A stretch of 64,000 nt of DNA from Streptomyces antibioticus. GTDB lineage: Bacteria; Actinomycetota; Actinomycetes; Streptomycetales; Streptomycetaceae. A model generated the notes under the pieces. The model saw only the letters and a list, made by a program, of their open reading frames with translations. It was not told the DNA's origin and did not search any database. This document shows, piece after piece, positions 52,514 to 60,469 of this stretch; within the stretch, counting starts at the first letter, position 1, and every line of letters begins with the position of its first letter. The stretch is taken from contig NZ_KQ948426.1 of assembly GCF_001514065.1 (NCBI RefSeq), forward strand, positions 434,001 through 498,000. The letters are read 5' to 3'. Position numbers and translations under genes: made by a program.

Positions 52514-53647
52514 GTGGACTTCAGCTTCACCGAGGAGCAGCAGGCGGCGGCCGAGGCGGCGCGCGGGGTCTTCGCCGGGGTCGCACCGGACGCGGTCCCC
52601 AGCCCCGCGCTCGCCGTGGGCGCCGTCGCCGACACCTTCGACCGTGTGCTGTGGCGCAAGCTCGCGGACGCGGACCTGCTGAGTCTGCTGCTGGACGGCG
52701 CATACGGCGGAGCGGGCCTGGACGCCGTCGCCCTGTGCCTGGTGCTGAGCGAGTCGGCGAAGGTGCTGGCCCGGGTGCCGCTGCTGGAGAGCAGCGCCGC
52801 CATGGCCGCCGTACAGGCCCACGGCAGCGCTGAGTTGAAGTCCGCCCTGCTGGAGCGGGCGGGCCGCGGTGAGCTGATCCTCACGGTCGCCGCGAGCGGC
52901 CGCACCGGCCACGACCCTGCCGAACTCGCCGTGACCGCACGGCAGGAGGGCGCCGAGTGGATCCTGGACGGGATGCAGACGGCGGTGCCGTGGGCGTACG
53001 ACGCCGACCTCGTCGTCGTACCCGCGCACACGGCCGCAGGTCACACGGTGCTCGCGCTGGTGGCGCCGGACAGTGCCGGGGTGGTCCTCGCCGAGCAGTT
53101 CTCCACGACGGGGGAGCGGCTGGGCGAGCTGCGCCTGGAGTCGGCGCGGATCGCGGCGCGGGACGTGCTCGACGCGGAGGGCGCCTGGGAGTGGCTGCAC
53201 CATCTGCTGGCCGTGGGGACCTGTGCACAGGCGCTCGGGCTGGGCCGGCAGGTGCTGCGCATGACCAGCGAATACACCGGCAAGCGGGAGCAGTTCGGGT
53301 TCCCGGTCGCCACGTTCCAGGCGGTCGCCGTGCAGGCCGCCGACCGCTACATCGACCTCAAGGCCATGGAGGCCACCCTGTGGCAGGCCGCGTGGCGGCT
53401 CGGCTCCGGGACGCGGGGGACGCTGCCGGTCTCCGGTGAGGTCGCCGTCGCCAAGATCTGGGCCTCGGAGGGCGCCCGGCGGATCGTGCAGACGGCACAG
53501 CATCTGCACGGCGGCTTCGGCGCCGACGTCGACTACCCCCTGCACCGGTACCACGCCTGGGCCAAGCACCTGGAGCTGTCGCTCGGCCCGGCAGCGGCCC
53601 ACGAGGACGCCCTCGGCGACCTGCTGGCGGCGCACCCGCTGGGCTGA
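52514..53647 (+). CDS. acyl-CoA dehydrogenase family protein
   Basis: 377-aa flavin-dependent dehydrogenase of the short acyl-CoA dehydrogenase type. The N-terminal domain (FSFTEEQQAAAEAARGVF), the middle FAD-loop region (LTVAASGRTGHDPAEL, less conserved than TEPxxGSD) and C-terminal helices (TSEYTGKREQFGFPVATFQAV, AQHLHGGFGADVDYPLHRYH) are present. The Glu-type catalytic base is not obvious. The divergent middle loop and the KstR-type box upstream suggest a steroid/side-chain-type FadE partner subunit, usually paired with another chain, but no partner is nearby. GTG 52514 follows GGAGGACAGG. Confidence 0.82.
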   Translation: MDFSFTEEQQAAAEAARGVFAGVAPDAVPSPALAVGAVADTFDRVLWRKLADADLLSLLLDGAYGGAGLDAVALCLVLSESAKVLARVPLLESSAAMAAVQAHGSAELKSALLERAGRGELILTVAASGRTGHDPAELAVTARQEGAEWILDGMQTAVPWAYDADLVVVPAHTAAGHTVLALVAPDSAGVVLAEQFSTTGERLGELRLESARIAARDVLDAEGAWEWLHHLLAVGTCAQALGLGRQVLRMTSEYTGKREQFGFPVATFQAVAVQAADRYIDLKAMEATLWQAAWRLGSGTRGTLPVSGEVAVAKIWASEGARRIVQTAQHLHGGFGADVDYPLHRYHAWAKHLELSLGPAAAHEDALGDLLAAHPLG

Positions 53648-53662
53648 CGCCGGCCCCGGCTG

Positions 53663-54010
53663 TTACAGGACGAAGGCGGGCGAGCCGTTGTCCGTCACCA
53701 TCGGGCGGCCTGCGCCCTCCCAGGCCAGCATGCCGCCGTCGATGTTCACCGCGTCGATGCCCTGCTGCACCAGATACTGTGTGACCTGCGCGGAACGGCC
53801 GCCGACGCGACACATCACATAGGCGCGCCGCCCCTCCGCCACCGCCTCGGTCACCTCACCGAACCGGGCCACGAAGTCACTCATGGGGACGTGCAGGGCA
53901 CCCTCGACATGCCCGGCGGCCCATTCCTCGGCCTCACGGACGTCCAGCACGAGGGCGTCGGCCGGAACACCGGCGACGTCCACCGAAGGCAAAGCAGCAC
54001 CAAAACTCAT
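53663..54010 (-). CDS. rhodanese-like domain protein
   Basis: 115-aa single rhodanese domain (sulfurtransferase). LVLDVREAEEWAAGHVEGALHVPMSDFV, the active-site loop VMCRVGGRSAQVTQYL with catalytic Cys, and DGGMLAWEGAGRP are the family signatures. The substrate is unknown; possible roles are thiosulfate-cyanide sulfur transfer or persulfide handling. It converges with the acyl-CoA dehydrogenase, 15 bases apart. Confidence 0.9.
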   Translation of the reverse strand: MSFGAALPSVDVAGVPADALVLDVREAEEWAAGHVEGALHVPMSDFVARFGEVTEAVAEGRRAYVMCRVGGRSAQVTQYLVQQGIDAVNIDGGMLAWEGAGRPMVTDNGSPAFVL

Positions 54011-54081
54011 GGCCCGAGGCTACCTGAGCCAGGCCGGGCCCTCACTGCCCGGCGTACGCCCACCCCCGGCCACTGCGCCGG

Positions 54082-54948
54082 CTACTGGCCCAGCATCTCC
54101 GCCAGCTCCCGCTCCCGCTCCGCGACCTGCGCGAGCAGCTGCTCGGCGATCTCCTCCAGGAGACGGTCGGGATCGTCCGGGGCGAGGCGGAGCATCGCGC
54201 CGATCGCGCTCTCCTCCAGCTCCCGCGCGACGACGGTCAGCAGTTCCTTGCGCTGGGCGAGCCATTCGAGGCGGGCGTAGAGCTCTTCGCTCTCCGTCGG
54301 CCCCTGCTCGGGCGGCTTGGGCCCGGCCGCCCACTCCTCGGCGAGCTCCCGCAGCAGCGGTTCGTCGCCGCGGCCGTAGGCGGCGTTGACGCGGGTGATG
54401 AACTCCTCGCGCCGGGCCCGCTCGGTCTCGTCCTGAGCCAGGTCGGGGTGGGCCTTGCGGGCCAGCTCGCGGTAGAGCTTGCGGGCCTCGTCGCTGGGCC
54501 GCACCCGCTGCGGGGGCCGCACCGGCTGGTCCGTGAGCATCGCGGCGGCCTCCGGGAACAGCCCGTCGCCGTCCATCCAGCCGTGGAACAGCTCCTCCAC
54601 GGCCGGCATCGGCATCACCCGGGCCCGCGCCTCGTCCGCCTTGCGCCGGTCCTCGGGATCACCGCTGCGGGCGGCCCTGGCCTCGGCGATCTGCGCGTCC
54701 AGCTCGTCGAGGCGGGTGTACATCGGGCCGAGCCGCTGATGGTGCAGCCGTGAGAAGTTCTCGACCTCGACCCGGAAGGTCTCCACCGCGATCTCGTACT
54801 CGATCAGCGCCTGCTCGGCGGCCCGCACGGCCCGCTCGAGCCGCTCCTCGGGCCGGGGCTCACCGCCCTCCGGCCGGAGCGCACCCTCCTCGGGCACCGC
54901 CCGCGTCCCGCCGGCGACACCACCCTGCTCAGCTTCCGGGGTCGTCAC
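54082..54948 (-). CDS. J-domain protein with coiled-coil N-terminal region
   Basis: 288-aa protein. A long Glu/Ala/Arg-rich, probably coiled-coil segment (about 30-100, with RVEVENFSRLHHQRLGPMYTRLDELDAQI) is followed by a DnaJ-like J domain (EARKLYRELARKAHPDLAQDETERARREEFITRVNAAY; the His-Pro-Asp triad is present, quoted in part). The rest is helical. J domains stimulate Hsp70, but the partner here is not known. GTG 54948 was preferred to the frame's upstream start. Confidence 0.82.
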   Translation of the reverse strand: MTTPEAEQGGVAGGTRAVPEEGALRPEGGEPRPEERLERAVRAAEQALIEYEIAVETFRVEVENFSRLHHQRLGPMYTRLDELDAQIAEARAARSGDPEDRRKADEARARVMPMPAVEELFHGWMDGDGLFPEAAAMLTDQPVRPPQRVRPSDEARKLYRELARKAHPDLAQDETERARREEFITRVNAAYGRGDEPLLRELAEEWAAGPKPPEQGPTESEELYARLEWLAQRKELLTVVARELEESAIGAMLRLAPDDPDRLLEEIAEQLLAQVAERERELAEMLGQ

Positions 54949-55029
54949 CCGACCAGCGTAGGCCACGGCCGGGTCGGCACCCCCGGCACGGCGTACTCCG
55001 TGGCCTCGGCCCGCCCGGCGCCGCGCACG

Positions 55030-55503
55030 TCAGCCGTCACGGGCATCCGGGCAGTCCACCGCCACCCACTCGGCCACGAGGTCCCGGCACGCGACGACCA
55101 ACGTCCCGGGCCGGCACACGACCTCGTGGGTGCAGCCGCCCTCGTACGGCAGCACCTCGTCGAGGATCACGTCCCCCAGCGCGGCCAGGTCACAGACGTC
55201 GAGGACGTCCACCTGGAACCGCGAGACGCCCAGGTACCGGACGAGCAGGTCCTCGTCGTGCTTCCAGCAGTTGTGCCCGAAGCGGATCTCGATCTCCTCG
55301 TCGCCGATCCGCCGCAGGTGAAGCGGTTTGAGGTCCTTCACGCACCGTCTGCCGGAGAAGTCGTAGTGCCCCGGGTCGCGGGCGAAGGCGCGGGCCCCCG
55401 GCGGCAGTGCCTCCGCCAGCTCGGGCAGCCTCGCCAGGTAGGGCCGGGGGTCGATGATCCCGGTGACGTCCCCGTCCCGCCCGTCGAGATCGACGTACCT
55501 CAC
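55030..55503 (-). CDS. hypothetical protein
   Basis: 157-aa cytoplasmic protein that I do not recognise. Features: compact, rich in charged residues, with MRYVDLDGRDGD at the start and an LRRIGDEEIEIRFGHNCWKHDEDLLVRYLG segment (in part) in the middle. There are Cys/His in FGHNCWKHDEDL and EGGCTHEVVC that could bind metal, but no known motif. It has ordinary base composition, and its stop lies 81 bases from the J-domain gene start on the same strand. Confidence 0.6.
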   Translation of the reverse strand: MRYVDLDGRDGDVTGIIDPRPYLARLPELAEALPPGARAFARDPGHYDFSGRRCVKDLKPLHLRRIGDEEIEIRFGHNCWKHDEDLLVRYLGVSRFQVDVLDVCDLAALGDVILDEVLPYEGGCTHEVVCRPGTLVVACRDLVAEWVAVDCPDARDG

Positions 55504-55543
55504 GCATCCCTCCTCACGACGCGACCGGCCCCCTTCCGCGCCC

Positions 55544-56977
55544 TCAGACCCCCATCTCCGCAGCGATCCGCCCCGCCCGCACCGCCGCCACCAGCTCCGC
55601 GTGGTCCGCCTCCGTGCGGTCCGCGTAGGTGACGGCGAACGTCGCGACCGCCTCGTCCAGTTCCTCGCTCTTGCCGCAGTACCCGGCGACCAGGCGCGGG
55701 TCGGTGCTGTGGGAGTGGGCGCGGGCCAGGAGTGCGCCGGTCATGCGGCCGTAGTCGTCTATCTGGTCGGCGGCGAGCGCGGCGGGGTCGACGCTGCCCT
55801 TGCGGTTACGGAACTGCCGTACCTGGAAGGGCCGGTCCTCGACCGTCGTCCAGCCCAGCAGGATGTCGCTGACGACCTGCATGCGCTTCTGACCGAGCAC
55901 CACCCGGCGGCCCTCGTGCCCGGCGGCGGGCGCCTCGAAGCCGGCGGTCACCAGGTGCGGCAGCAGCGCCGAGGGGCGGGCCTCCTTCACCTGGAGGACC
56001 AGCGGTTCGCCGCGGTGGTCGAGGAGCAGGACGACGTACGAGCGAGTGCCCACACTGCCCGTGCCGACGACGCGGAACGCGACGTCGTGGACCGCGTGCC
56101 GGGACAGGAGCGGCAGGCGGTCCTCGGAGAGCGTGTCCAGGTACTCCTCCAGGGAGCCGGCGACGGCCGCGGCCTCCACGTCCGGCACCCTGTGCAGCAC
56201 CGGCGCCGCGTCGACGAAGCGGCGCCCGCCGTTTTCGGTCGGCTCGGTCGACTTCGCGGCGAACCGGCCGCTGGTGTTGGCCCGCGCCTTCTCGGATACC
56301 CGCTGCAGGGTGCCGACCAGGTCATGGGCGTCGGTGTGGGAGACGAGCTCCTCGTCCGCGATGGCGTTCCACGCGTCCAGCACCGGGAGCTTGGCGAGCA
56401 GGCGCATGGTGCGGCGGTAGGCGCCCACCGCGCCGTGCGCCGCCTGGCGGCAGGTGTCCTCGTCCGCGCCCGCCTCCCGGCCCGCGAGCACCAGCGACGC
56501 CGCGAGCCGCTTGAGGTCCCACTCCCAGGGGCCCGGCACCGTCTCGTCGAAGTCGTTGAGGTCCATGACGAGGTCGCCGCGGGCGTCGCCGTAGAGACCG
56601 AAGTTGGCCGCGTGGGCGTCGCCGCAGATCTGGGCGACGATCCGGGTCATGGGGGTGCGCGCCAGGTCGTACGCCATGAGTCCGGCCGAGCCGCGCAGGA
56701 ACGCGAAGGGCGTGGCCGCCATCCGTCCGACGCGGATCGGGGTGAGGTGGGGAAGGCGTCCGCTGCTGGACTCCTCGACCGCGCCGACCGCGTCCGGGCG
56801 GGAGCCGTCCAGGTCGAGCGCGGCGTGCGCGCTGCGCGGGACCGTGCCCCGCAGCGACTTGCCCTCTTCCTTGGGCGAACCCTGCGCGGGCCAGGTGGCG
56901 AAGCCGCGCACCCGGGGCAGCCTGCGCCCCGCCTCAGCGGAAACCCGCACGGCAGCTTCTGAACCGACCTCGGTCAT
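55544..56977 (-). CDS. DUF2252 family protein (kinase-like fold)
   Basis: 477-aa protein of the DUF2252 family, which has a protein-kinase-like fold. Recognisable: GRMAATPFAFLRGSAGLMAYDL, ICGDAHAANFGLYGD (kinase catalytic-loop-like HAxN) and MDLNDFDETVPGPWEWDLKRLAASL (metal-binding DFDE). The enzyme substrate is unknown. The ATG at 56977 follows GGGGGAGGCGG; the frame extends 33 codons upstream without support. Two DnaA-box-like sites lie 85-111 bases upstream. Confidence 0.88.
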   Translation of the reverse strand: MTEVGSEAAVRVSAEAGRRLPRVRGFATWPAQGSPKEEGKSLRGTVPRSAHAALDLDGSRPDAVGAVEESSSGRLPHLTPIRVGRMAATPFAFLRGSAGLMAYDLARTPMTRIVAQICGDAHAANFGLYGDARGDLVMDLNDFDETVPGPWEWDLKRLAASLVLAGREAGADEDTCRQAAHGAVGAYRRTMRLLAKLPVLDAWNAIADEELVSHTDAHDLVGTLQRVSEKARANTSGRFAAKSTEPTENGGRRFVDAAPVLHRVPDVEAAAVAGSLEEYLDTLSEDRLPLLSRHAVHDVAFRVVGTGSVGTRSYVVLLLDHRGEPLVLQVKEARPSALLPHLVTAGFEAPAAGHEGRRVVLGQKRMQVVSDILLGWTTVEDRPFQVRQFRNRKGSVDPAALAADQIDDYGRMTGALLARAHSHSTDPRLVAGYCGKSEELDEAVATFAVTYADRTEADHAELVAAVRAGRIAAEMGV

Positions 56978-57061
56978 ACCGACCGCCTCCCCCGAACATG
57001 CACGCGCCCGAACATCAACTCGTGCAGACCGTACAGCCGGTGGCCGAAACGCGTCAGACCC

Positions 57062-57088
57062 TGTGGACAACTCCACCGCTGTGGAAAA
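57062..57088. promoter_or_regulatory. pair of DnaA-box-like sites
   Basis: TGTGGACAA (57062-57070, complement of TTGTCCACA) and TGTGGAAAA (57080-57088, complement of TTTTCCACA) lie in the 132-base gap between the HxlR and DUF2252 genes, 18 bases apart start to start. DnaA binding is inferred from the consensus only. Confidence 0.4.
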
Positions 57089-57109
57089 CCCACCGCCTGA
57101 CCGTGCGGC

Positions 57110-57460
57110 TCAGCATCCGCCCCCCGGCAGGTACCGCTCCGCCCACCGTCCCAGCTCCGCGAACGCGGGCTCCAGCGCGGCCCCCGCCTCCGTCAGCCGG
57201 TACGACACCCGCAGCGGCGGCCCCTCGTCGACCTCGCGCACGACGAGTCCCGCGGCGGCGAGCTCGGTGAGTCGGTCGGACAGCATCCGCTCACTGATGC
57301 CGGGGACCGCGCGGCGCAGATCGACGAAGTAGGCCGGTCCGGAGGTGAGGACGGCCACGATCGGCCCGGTCCAGCGCTTGCCCAGCAGCTGGAAGACGCG
57401 GCTGATCCCGTCGTCGACCCGCTTGCACGCCTCGGTGCCGTGAATCAGCTCGCCCGCCAT
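57110..57460 (-). CDS. HxlR-family transcriptional regulator
   Basis: 116-aa winged-helix MarR-like repressor of the HxlR/DUF24 family. DDGISRVFQLLGKRWTGPIVAVLTSGPAYFVDLRRAVPGISERMLSDRL (in part) is the DNA-binding core. One conserved Cys near the N-terminus (Cys12, GTEACKRVDD) is the position at which HypR/YodB-type proteins sense quinones or hypochlorite. It is divergent from the azoreductase gene, the same pairing as YodB-azoR1 in Bacillus. Confidence 0.88.
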   Translation of the reverse strand: MAGELIHGTEACKRVDDGISRVFQLLGKRWTGPIVAVLTSGPAYFVDLRRAVPGISERMLSDRLTELAAAGLVVREVDEGPPLRVSYRLTEAGAALEPAFAELGRWAERYLPGGGC

Positions 57461-57485
57461 GCCCCCAGCGTACTGCCCCGCATGG

Positions 57486-57601
57486 AAGGGGATGAAAAAA
57501 AGTAAGTCCCTGTGTTATTCATAGTCGAGTACGAATTATTAGCTGCTCACGCGAGCTTCTGCCCCTGCCCGCTCACGCGAGCCTCTTCCCTGGAGAGCCC
57601 C
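57486..57601 (+). promoter_or_regulatory. AT-rich divergent promoter region with direct repeat
   Basis: The gap between HxlR and azoR genes contains an unusually AT-rich block (about 57490-57545, with AAAAAAAGTAAGT and TACGAATTATTAGC) likely to hold both promoters and the HxlR operator. GCTCACGCGAGC is repeated at 57545-57556 and 57571-57582, 26 bases apart, each a near-palindrome. Confidence 0.45.
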
Positions 57602-58255
57602 ATGGCCACGCTGCTCCACATCGACTCCTCCGTGTTCCCGCACGGCGCCTCCGCCTCCCGCTCCGTCACGGACGCCTTCCGCAGGACCTGGGAGGAGCAG
57701 CACCCGGAGGGCACGGTGATCTACCGCGACCTCGCCACCGACCCCGTGCCGCACCTCACCGCCGACGCCCACCTCGCCGGCTTCTCCGATCCGGCGGCCC
57801 ACACCCCCGAGCAGGCCGCCGCCTTCGCCGCGCGCGTGGCACTGATCGAGGAACTGGAGGCGGCGGACGCGGTACTGATCGGCGCCCCCATGTACAACTA
57901 CTCGATCCCCTCGACACTGAAGGCCTGGCTGGACAACGTGATCCTCAGGGGCCGCACCTTCATGGCGGAGGACTCGAAGATCAAGGGAATCCCGGTCACC
58001 GTCGTCGCCAGCCGCGGCGGCTCGTACGCGCCGGGCACCCCGCGCGAGGGCTACGAGTACGTGCAGACCTACCTGCGGGCGGTCCTCTCCGACACCCTCG
58101 CCCTGGACGTCGACTTCATCGTCCCGGAGCTGACCATGGCCCCGCATGTCCCGGAGATGACCGAACTGGTCCCCCTCTACGAGGCCTCCCGCGAGCGGGC
58201 CCTCGAGGACGCGACGGCCAAGGCCAAGGAACTCACCGGGCGCCTGGCCGCGTAG
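57602..58255 (+). CDS. azoR: FMN-dependent NADH-azoreductase/quinone reductase
   Basis: 217-aa flavodoxin-fold reductase of the AzoR group reducing azo dyes and quinones with NADH. FMN phosphate loop SSVFPHGASASRSVTDAF (short form SASRSV), GAPMYNYSIPSTLKAWLDNVILRGRTF (FMN/NADH-binding) and VTVVASRGGSYAPG are present. The length fits the family. ATG 57602 follows GGAGAG. The divergent HxlR regulator probably represses it. Confidence 0.9.
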   Translation: MATLLHIDSSVFPHGASASRSVTDAFRRTWEEQHPEGTVIYRDLATDPVPHLTADAHLAGFSDPAAHTPEQAAAFAARVALIEELEAADAVLIGAPMYNYSIPSTLKAWLDNVILRGRTFMAEDSKIKGIPVTVVASRGGSYAPGTPREGYEYVQTYLRAVLSDTLALDVDFIVPELTMAPHVPEMTELVPLYEASRERALEDATAKAKELTGRLAA

Positions 58256-58327
58256 CCCCGCCACCGGCCGCACATCATGTGATTGTCCTCACCACCGGCA
58301 CTCGCAGAATGTGCGGCCGGACAACGC

Positions 58328-58360
58328 GGAAGCCCCCAGGTCCGAGACCTGGGGGCTTCC
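58328..58360 (-). terminator. terminator of the tRNA-Leu transcript
   Basis: Perfect 15-bp inverted repeat GGAAGCCCCCAGGTC/GACCTGGGGGCTTCC with a CGA loop, three bases beyond the CCA end of the tRNA gene on the minus strand. Confidence 0.88.
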
Positions 58361-58363
58361 GTC

Positions 58364-58450
58364 TGGTGCGCGAGGGGGGAGTTGAACCCCCACGCCCTTG
58401 CGGGCACTGGAACCTGAATCCAGCGCGTCTGCCTATTCCGCCACCCGCGC
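58364..58450 (-). tRNA. tRNA-Leu (anticodon CAG)
   Basis: 87-nt type II tRNA with encoded CCA. The acceptor stem GCGCGGG pairs with CTCGCGC, the D-arm region is TGGCGGAATAGGCAGACGC-like, the anticodon stem-loop CTGGA-TTCAGGT-TCCAG gives CAG, and the long variable arm (TGCCCGCAAGGGCGT) and T-arm GGGGGTTCAACTCCCCC are present. It reads CUG, the main Leu codon in high-GC genomes. A terminator follows directly. Confidence 0.95.
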
Positions 58451-58939
58451 ATTGGGTGTGTCCTCGGGCCCTGCTCCCTTGCGGGTTTGGCGCCTTCCGA
58501 CATGCAGAACATTAGCACGCTGGCAGGGGTGGGTTCACATCCCTTTCCCCGGGGCAGCAGCCGACCAGGGCGTTCGTCCGACGGCACCGAACCCCCGCCC
58601 CTCCGGCTACGTATCAACGTCGACCGGTTCACGTATCAACCTCGTACCGGTCCCGCCCGTCTCCCCAGGAGCCGGTCAGGGTCCACAGTCAGGTGCGGGA
58701 CACTTGTCTGCGGCCGCCTCTACGATCCTTGACAAGGAGGAGTCGGCCACGGGAGTTCGAAGACGAGCTCCAGAGGGAACTTCGGAGGCGTCGACACCCG
58801 TCGACGAGGCCGACAGGGGGAACCAGCCGATCCACCCGCGCGTGGATACGATCAGTAAGCAGTACCAGGTGCAGTACCAGGTAAGGCAGTACCCGCTCTG
58901 CGGGGTGCAGAACGGCAGCAGCTACGGAGGAGGTGCCCC
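58451..58939. other. 489-base non-coding region before fhaA
   Basis: No gene was found here; the open frames are shadows. It includes a TTGACA-AGGAGGAG stretch (from 58733) and two TACGATC words (about 58720, 58847) that could be part of promoters for the fhaA operon. At its 3' end, GCAGTACCAGGT is tandemly repeated (58859-58870, 58871-58882) with a third partial copy GCAGTACC (58886-58893) just before the fhaA ribosome-binding site. Confidence 0.5.
58859..58893 (+). repeat. tandem 12-bp repeat before fhaA
   Basis: Two adjacent identical 12-mers GCAGTACCAGGT plus a shorter third copy, in the leader or promoter of the fhaA-pbpA operon. Possible regulator-binding site or RNA element; function not known. 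Confidence 0.5.
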
Positions 58940-59818
58940 ATGGGAGTCCTGAAGAAGTTCGAGCAGCGTCTCGAAGGTCTGGTCAACGGCACCTTCGCCA
59001 AGGTGTTCAAGTCCGAGGTCCAGCCCGTCGAGATCGCCGGCGCGCTCCAGCGCGAGTGCGACAACAACGCGACGATCTGGAACCGCGACCGGACCGTCGT
59101 ACCCAACGACTTCATCGTGGAGCTGAGCACGCCGGACTTCGAGCGGCTCAGCCCCTACTCCGGCCAGCTCGGCGACGAACTCGCCGGCATGGTCCGCGAC
59201 TACGCCAAGCAGCAGCGCTACACCTTCATGGGCCCGATCAAGGTCCACCTGGAGAAGGCCGACGACCTCGACACCGGCCTGTACCGGGTGCGCAGCCGTA
59301 CGCTCGCCTCCTCCACCGACCAGCAGGCCCCCGGAGCCTCGGGAGCGCCCGCCGCCCCGGCCGGCCGGCCCACCGCGCCGAGCGGCTACGGCTACCCGCA
59401 GGCCGCCGCGCCCGCGGGCGCCCCGCCCATGCCGGCCGCGCCGCCCCCCGGCGGACGCCCCGGCGGCTACGGCTACCCGCAGCCCGCCCAGGCCCCGCGC
59501 GCCGGCGGACCCGTCGGCGCCCCGGCGCCCGGCGGCCGCACCCGCCACTGGATCGAGATCAACGGCGCCCGCCACCAGATCTCCCGCGCGACACTCGTGC
59601 TGGGCCGCAGCACCGAGGCCGACGTGCGGATCGACGACCCCGGCGTCTCCCGCCGGCACTGCGAGATCCGGACCGGTTCGCCCTCGACGATCCAGGATCT
59701 CGGGTCCACCAACGGCATCGTGGTGGACGGACAGCACACCACCCGCGCTACGCTCCGCGACGGCTCGCGGATCGTCGTGGGCAGCACCACCGTTATCTAT
59801 AGGCAAGCCGAAGGGTGA
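58940..59818 (+). CDS. fhaA: FHA-domain protein FhaA (DUF3662)
   Basis: 292-aa signalling protein of the cell growth/division cluster. The N-terminal DUF3662 domain (about 1-115: FEQRLEGLVNGTFAKVFKSEVQPVEIAGALQREC in part; VVPNDFIVELS) is joined by a long Ala/Pro/Gly/Tyr-rich linker (about 125-205) to a C-terminal forkhead-associated domain (TLVLGRSTEADVRIDDPGVSRRHCEI with phosphothreonine-binding Arg, Ser and His; DLGSTNGI). FHA domains bind phosphothreonine made by PknB/PknA. The RBS is GGAGGAGG. fhaB, pstP, rodA and pbpA follow. Confidence 0.94.
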   Translation: MGVLKKFEQRLEGLVNGTFAKVFKSEVQPVEIAGALQRECDNNATIWNRDRTVVPNDFIVELSTPDFERLSPYSGQLGDELAGMVRDYAKQQRYTFMGPIKVHLEKADDLDTGLYRVRSRTLASSTDQQAPGASGAPAAPAGRPTAPSGYGYPQAAAPAGAPPMPAAPPPGGRPGGYGYPQPAQAPRAGGPVGAPAPGGRTRHWIEINGARHQISRATLVLGRSTEADVRIDDPGVSRRHCEIRTGSPSTIQDLGSTNGIVVDGQHTTRATLRDGSRIVVGSTTVIYRQAEG

Positions 59819-59828
59819 AGCGGGGGCA

Positions 59829-60344
59829 ATGTCAGAGCTGACCCTCACGGTCATGCGGCTGGGTTTCCTGGCCGTACTGTGGCTGTTCGTGATCGTGGCC
59901 GTGCAGGTCATCCGCAGCGACCTGTTCGGTACGCGCGTCACCCAGCGCGGCTCCCGGCGTGAGGCCGCCAGGCCGCAGCAGGCCCAGCGGCAGCAGCAGG
60001 CGCCCCCGCAGCAGCGCCAGCAGAGCGCCGGCGGCCGCCGCGGCCGCAACGCCCCCACCAAGCTGGTCGTCTCCGAGGGCACCCTCACCGGCACCACCGT
60101 CGCGCTCCAGGGCCAGACCATCACGCTCGGCCGGGCGCACGACAGCACCATCGTGCTGGACGACGACTACGCCTCCAGCCGCCACGCGCGGATCTACCCG
60201 GACCGGGACGGCCAGTGGATCGTCGAGGACCTCGGCTCCACCAACGGCACGTACCTGGACCGAAGCCGGCTGACGACCCCCACACCGATTCCGCTGGGCG
60301 CGCCGATCCGCATCGGCAAGACCGTCATCGAGCTGCGGAAGTAG
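59829..60344 (+). CDS. fhaB: membrane FHA-domain protein FhaB
   Basis: 171-aa protein with an N-terminal transmembrane helix (LGFLAVLWLFVIVAVQVI, about 11-28), a Gln/Arg-rich linker (about 40-75) and an FHA domain (ITLGRAHDSTIVLDDDYASSRHARIYP; DLGSTNGTYLDRSRL). This is the FhaB/FipA type, a partner of PknB signalling in growth. It starts ten bases after fhaA. Confidence 0.93.
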   Translation: MSELTLTVMRLGFLAVLWLFVIVAVQVIRSDLFGTRVTQRGSRREAARPQQAQRQQQAPPQQRQQSAGGRRGRNAPTKLVVSEGTLTGTTVALQGQTITLGRAHDSTIVLDDDYASSRHARIYPDRDGQWIVEDLGSTNGTYLDRSRLTTPTPIPLGAPIRIGKTVIELRK

Positions 60345-60469
60345 TGCTACATCATGAATAGGCGCGAGCGGAGCGAGCACGCAGCGGCCCCCACCCCGGG
60401 CCCCGGCGCGCTCCCGACCGGAGGGTGGGCACCGTGCGGATGTATCCGGAGCCGACGGGCGAGGTGCGC

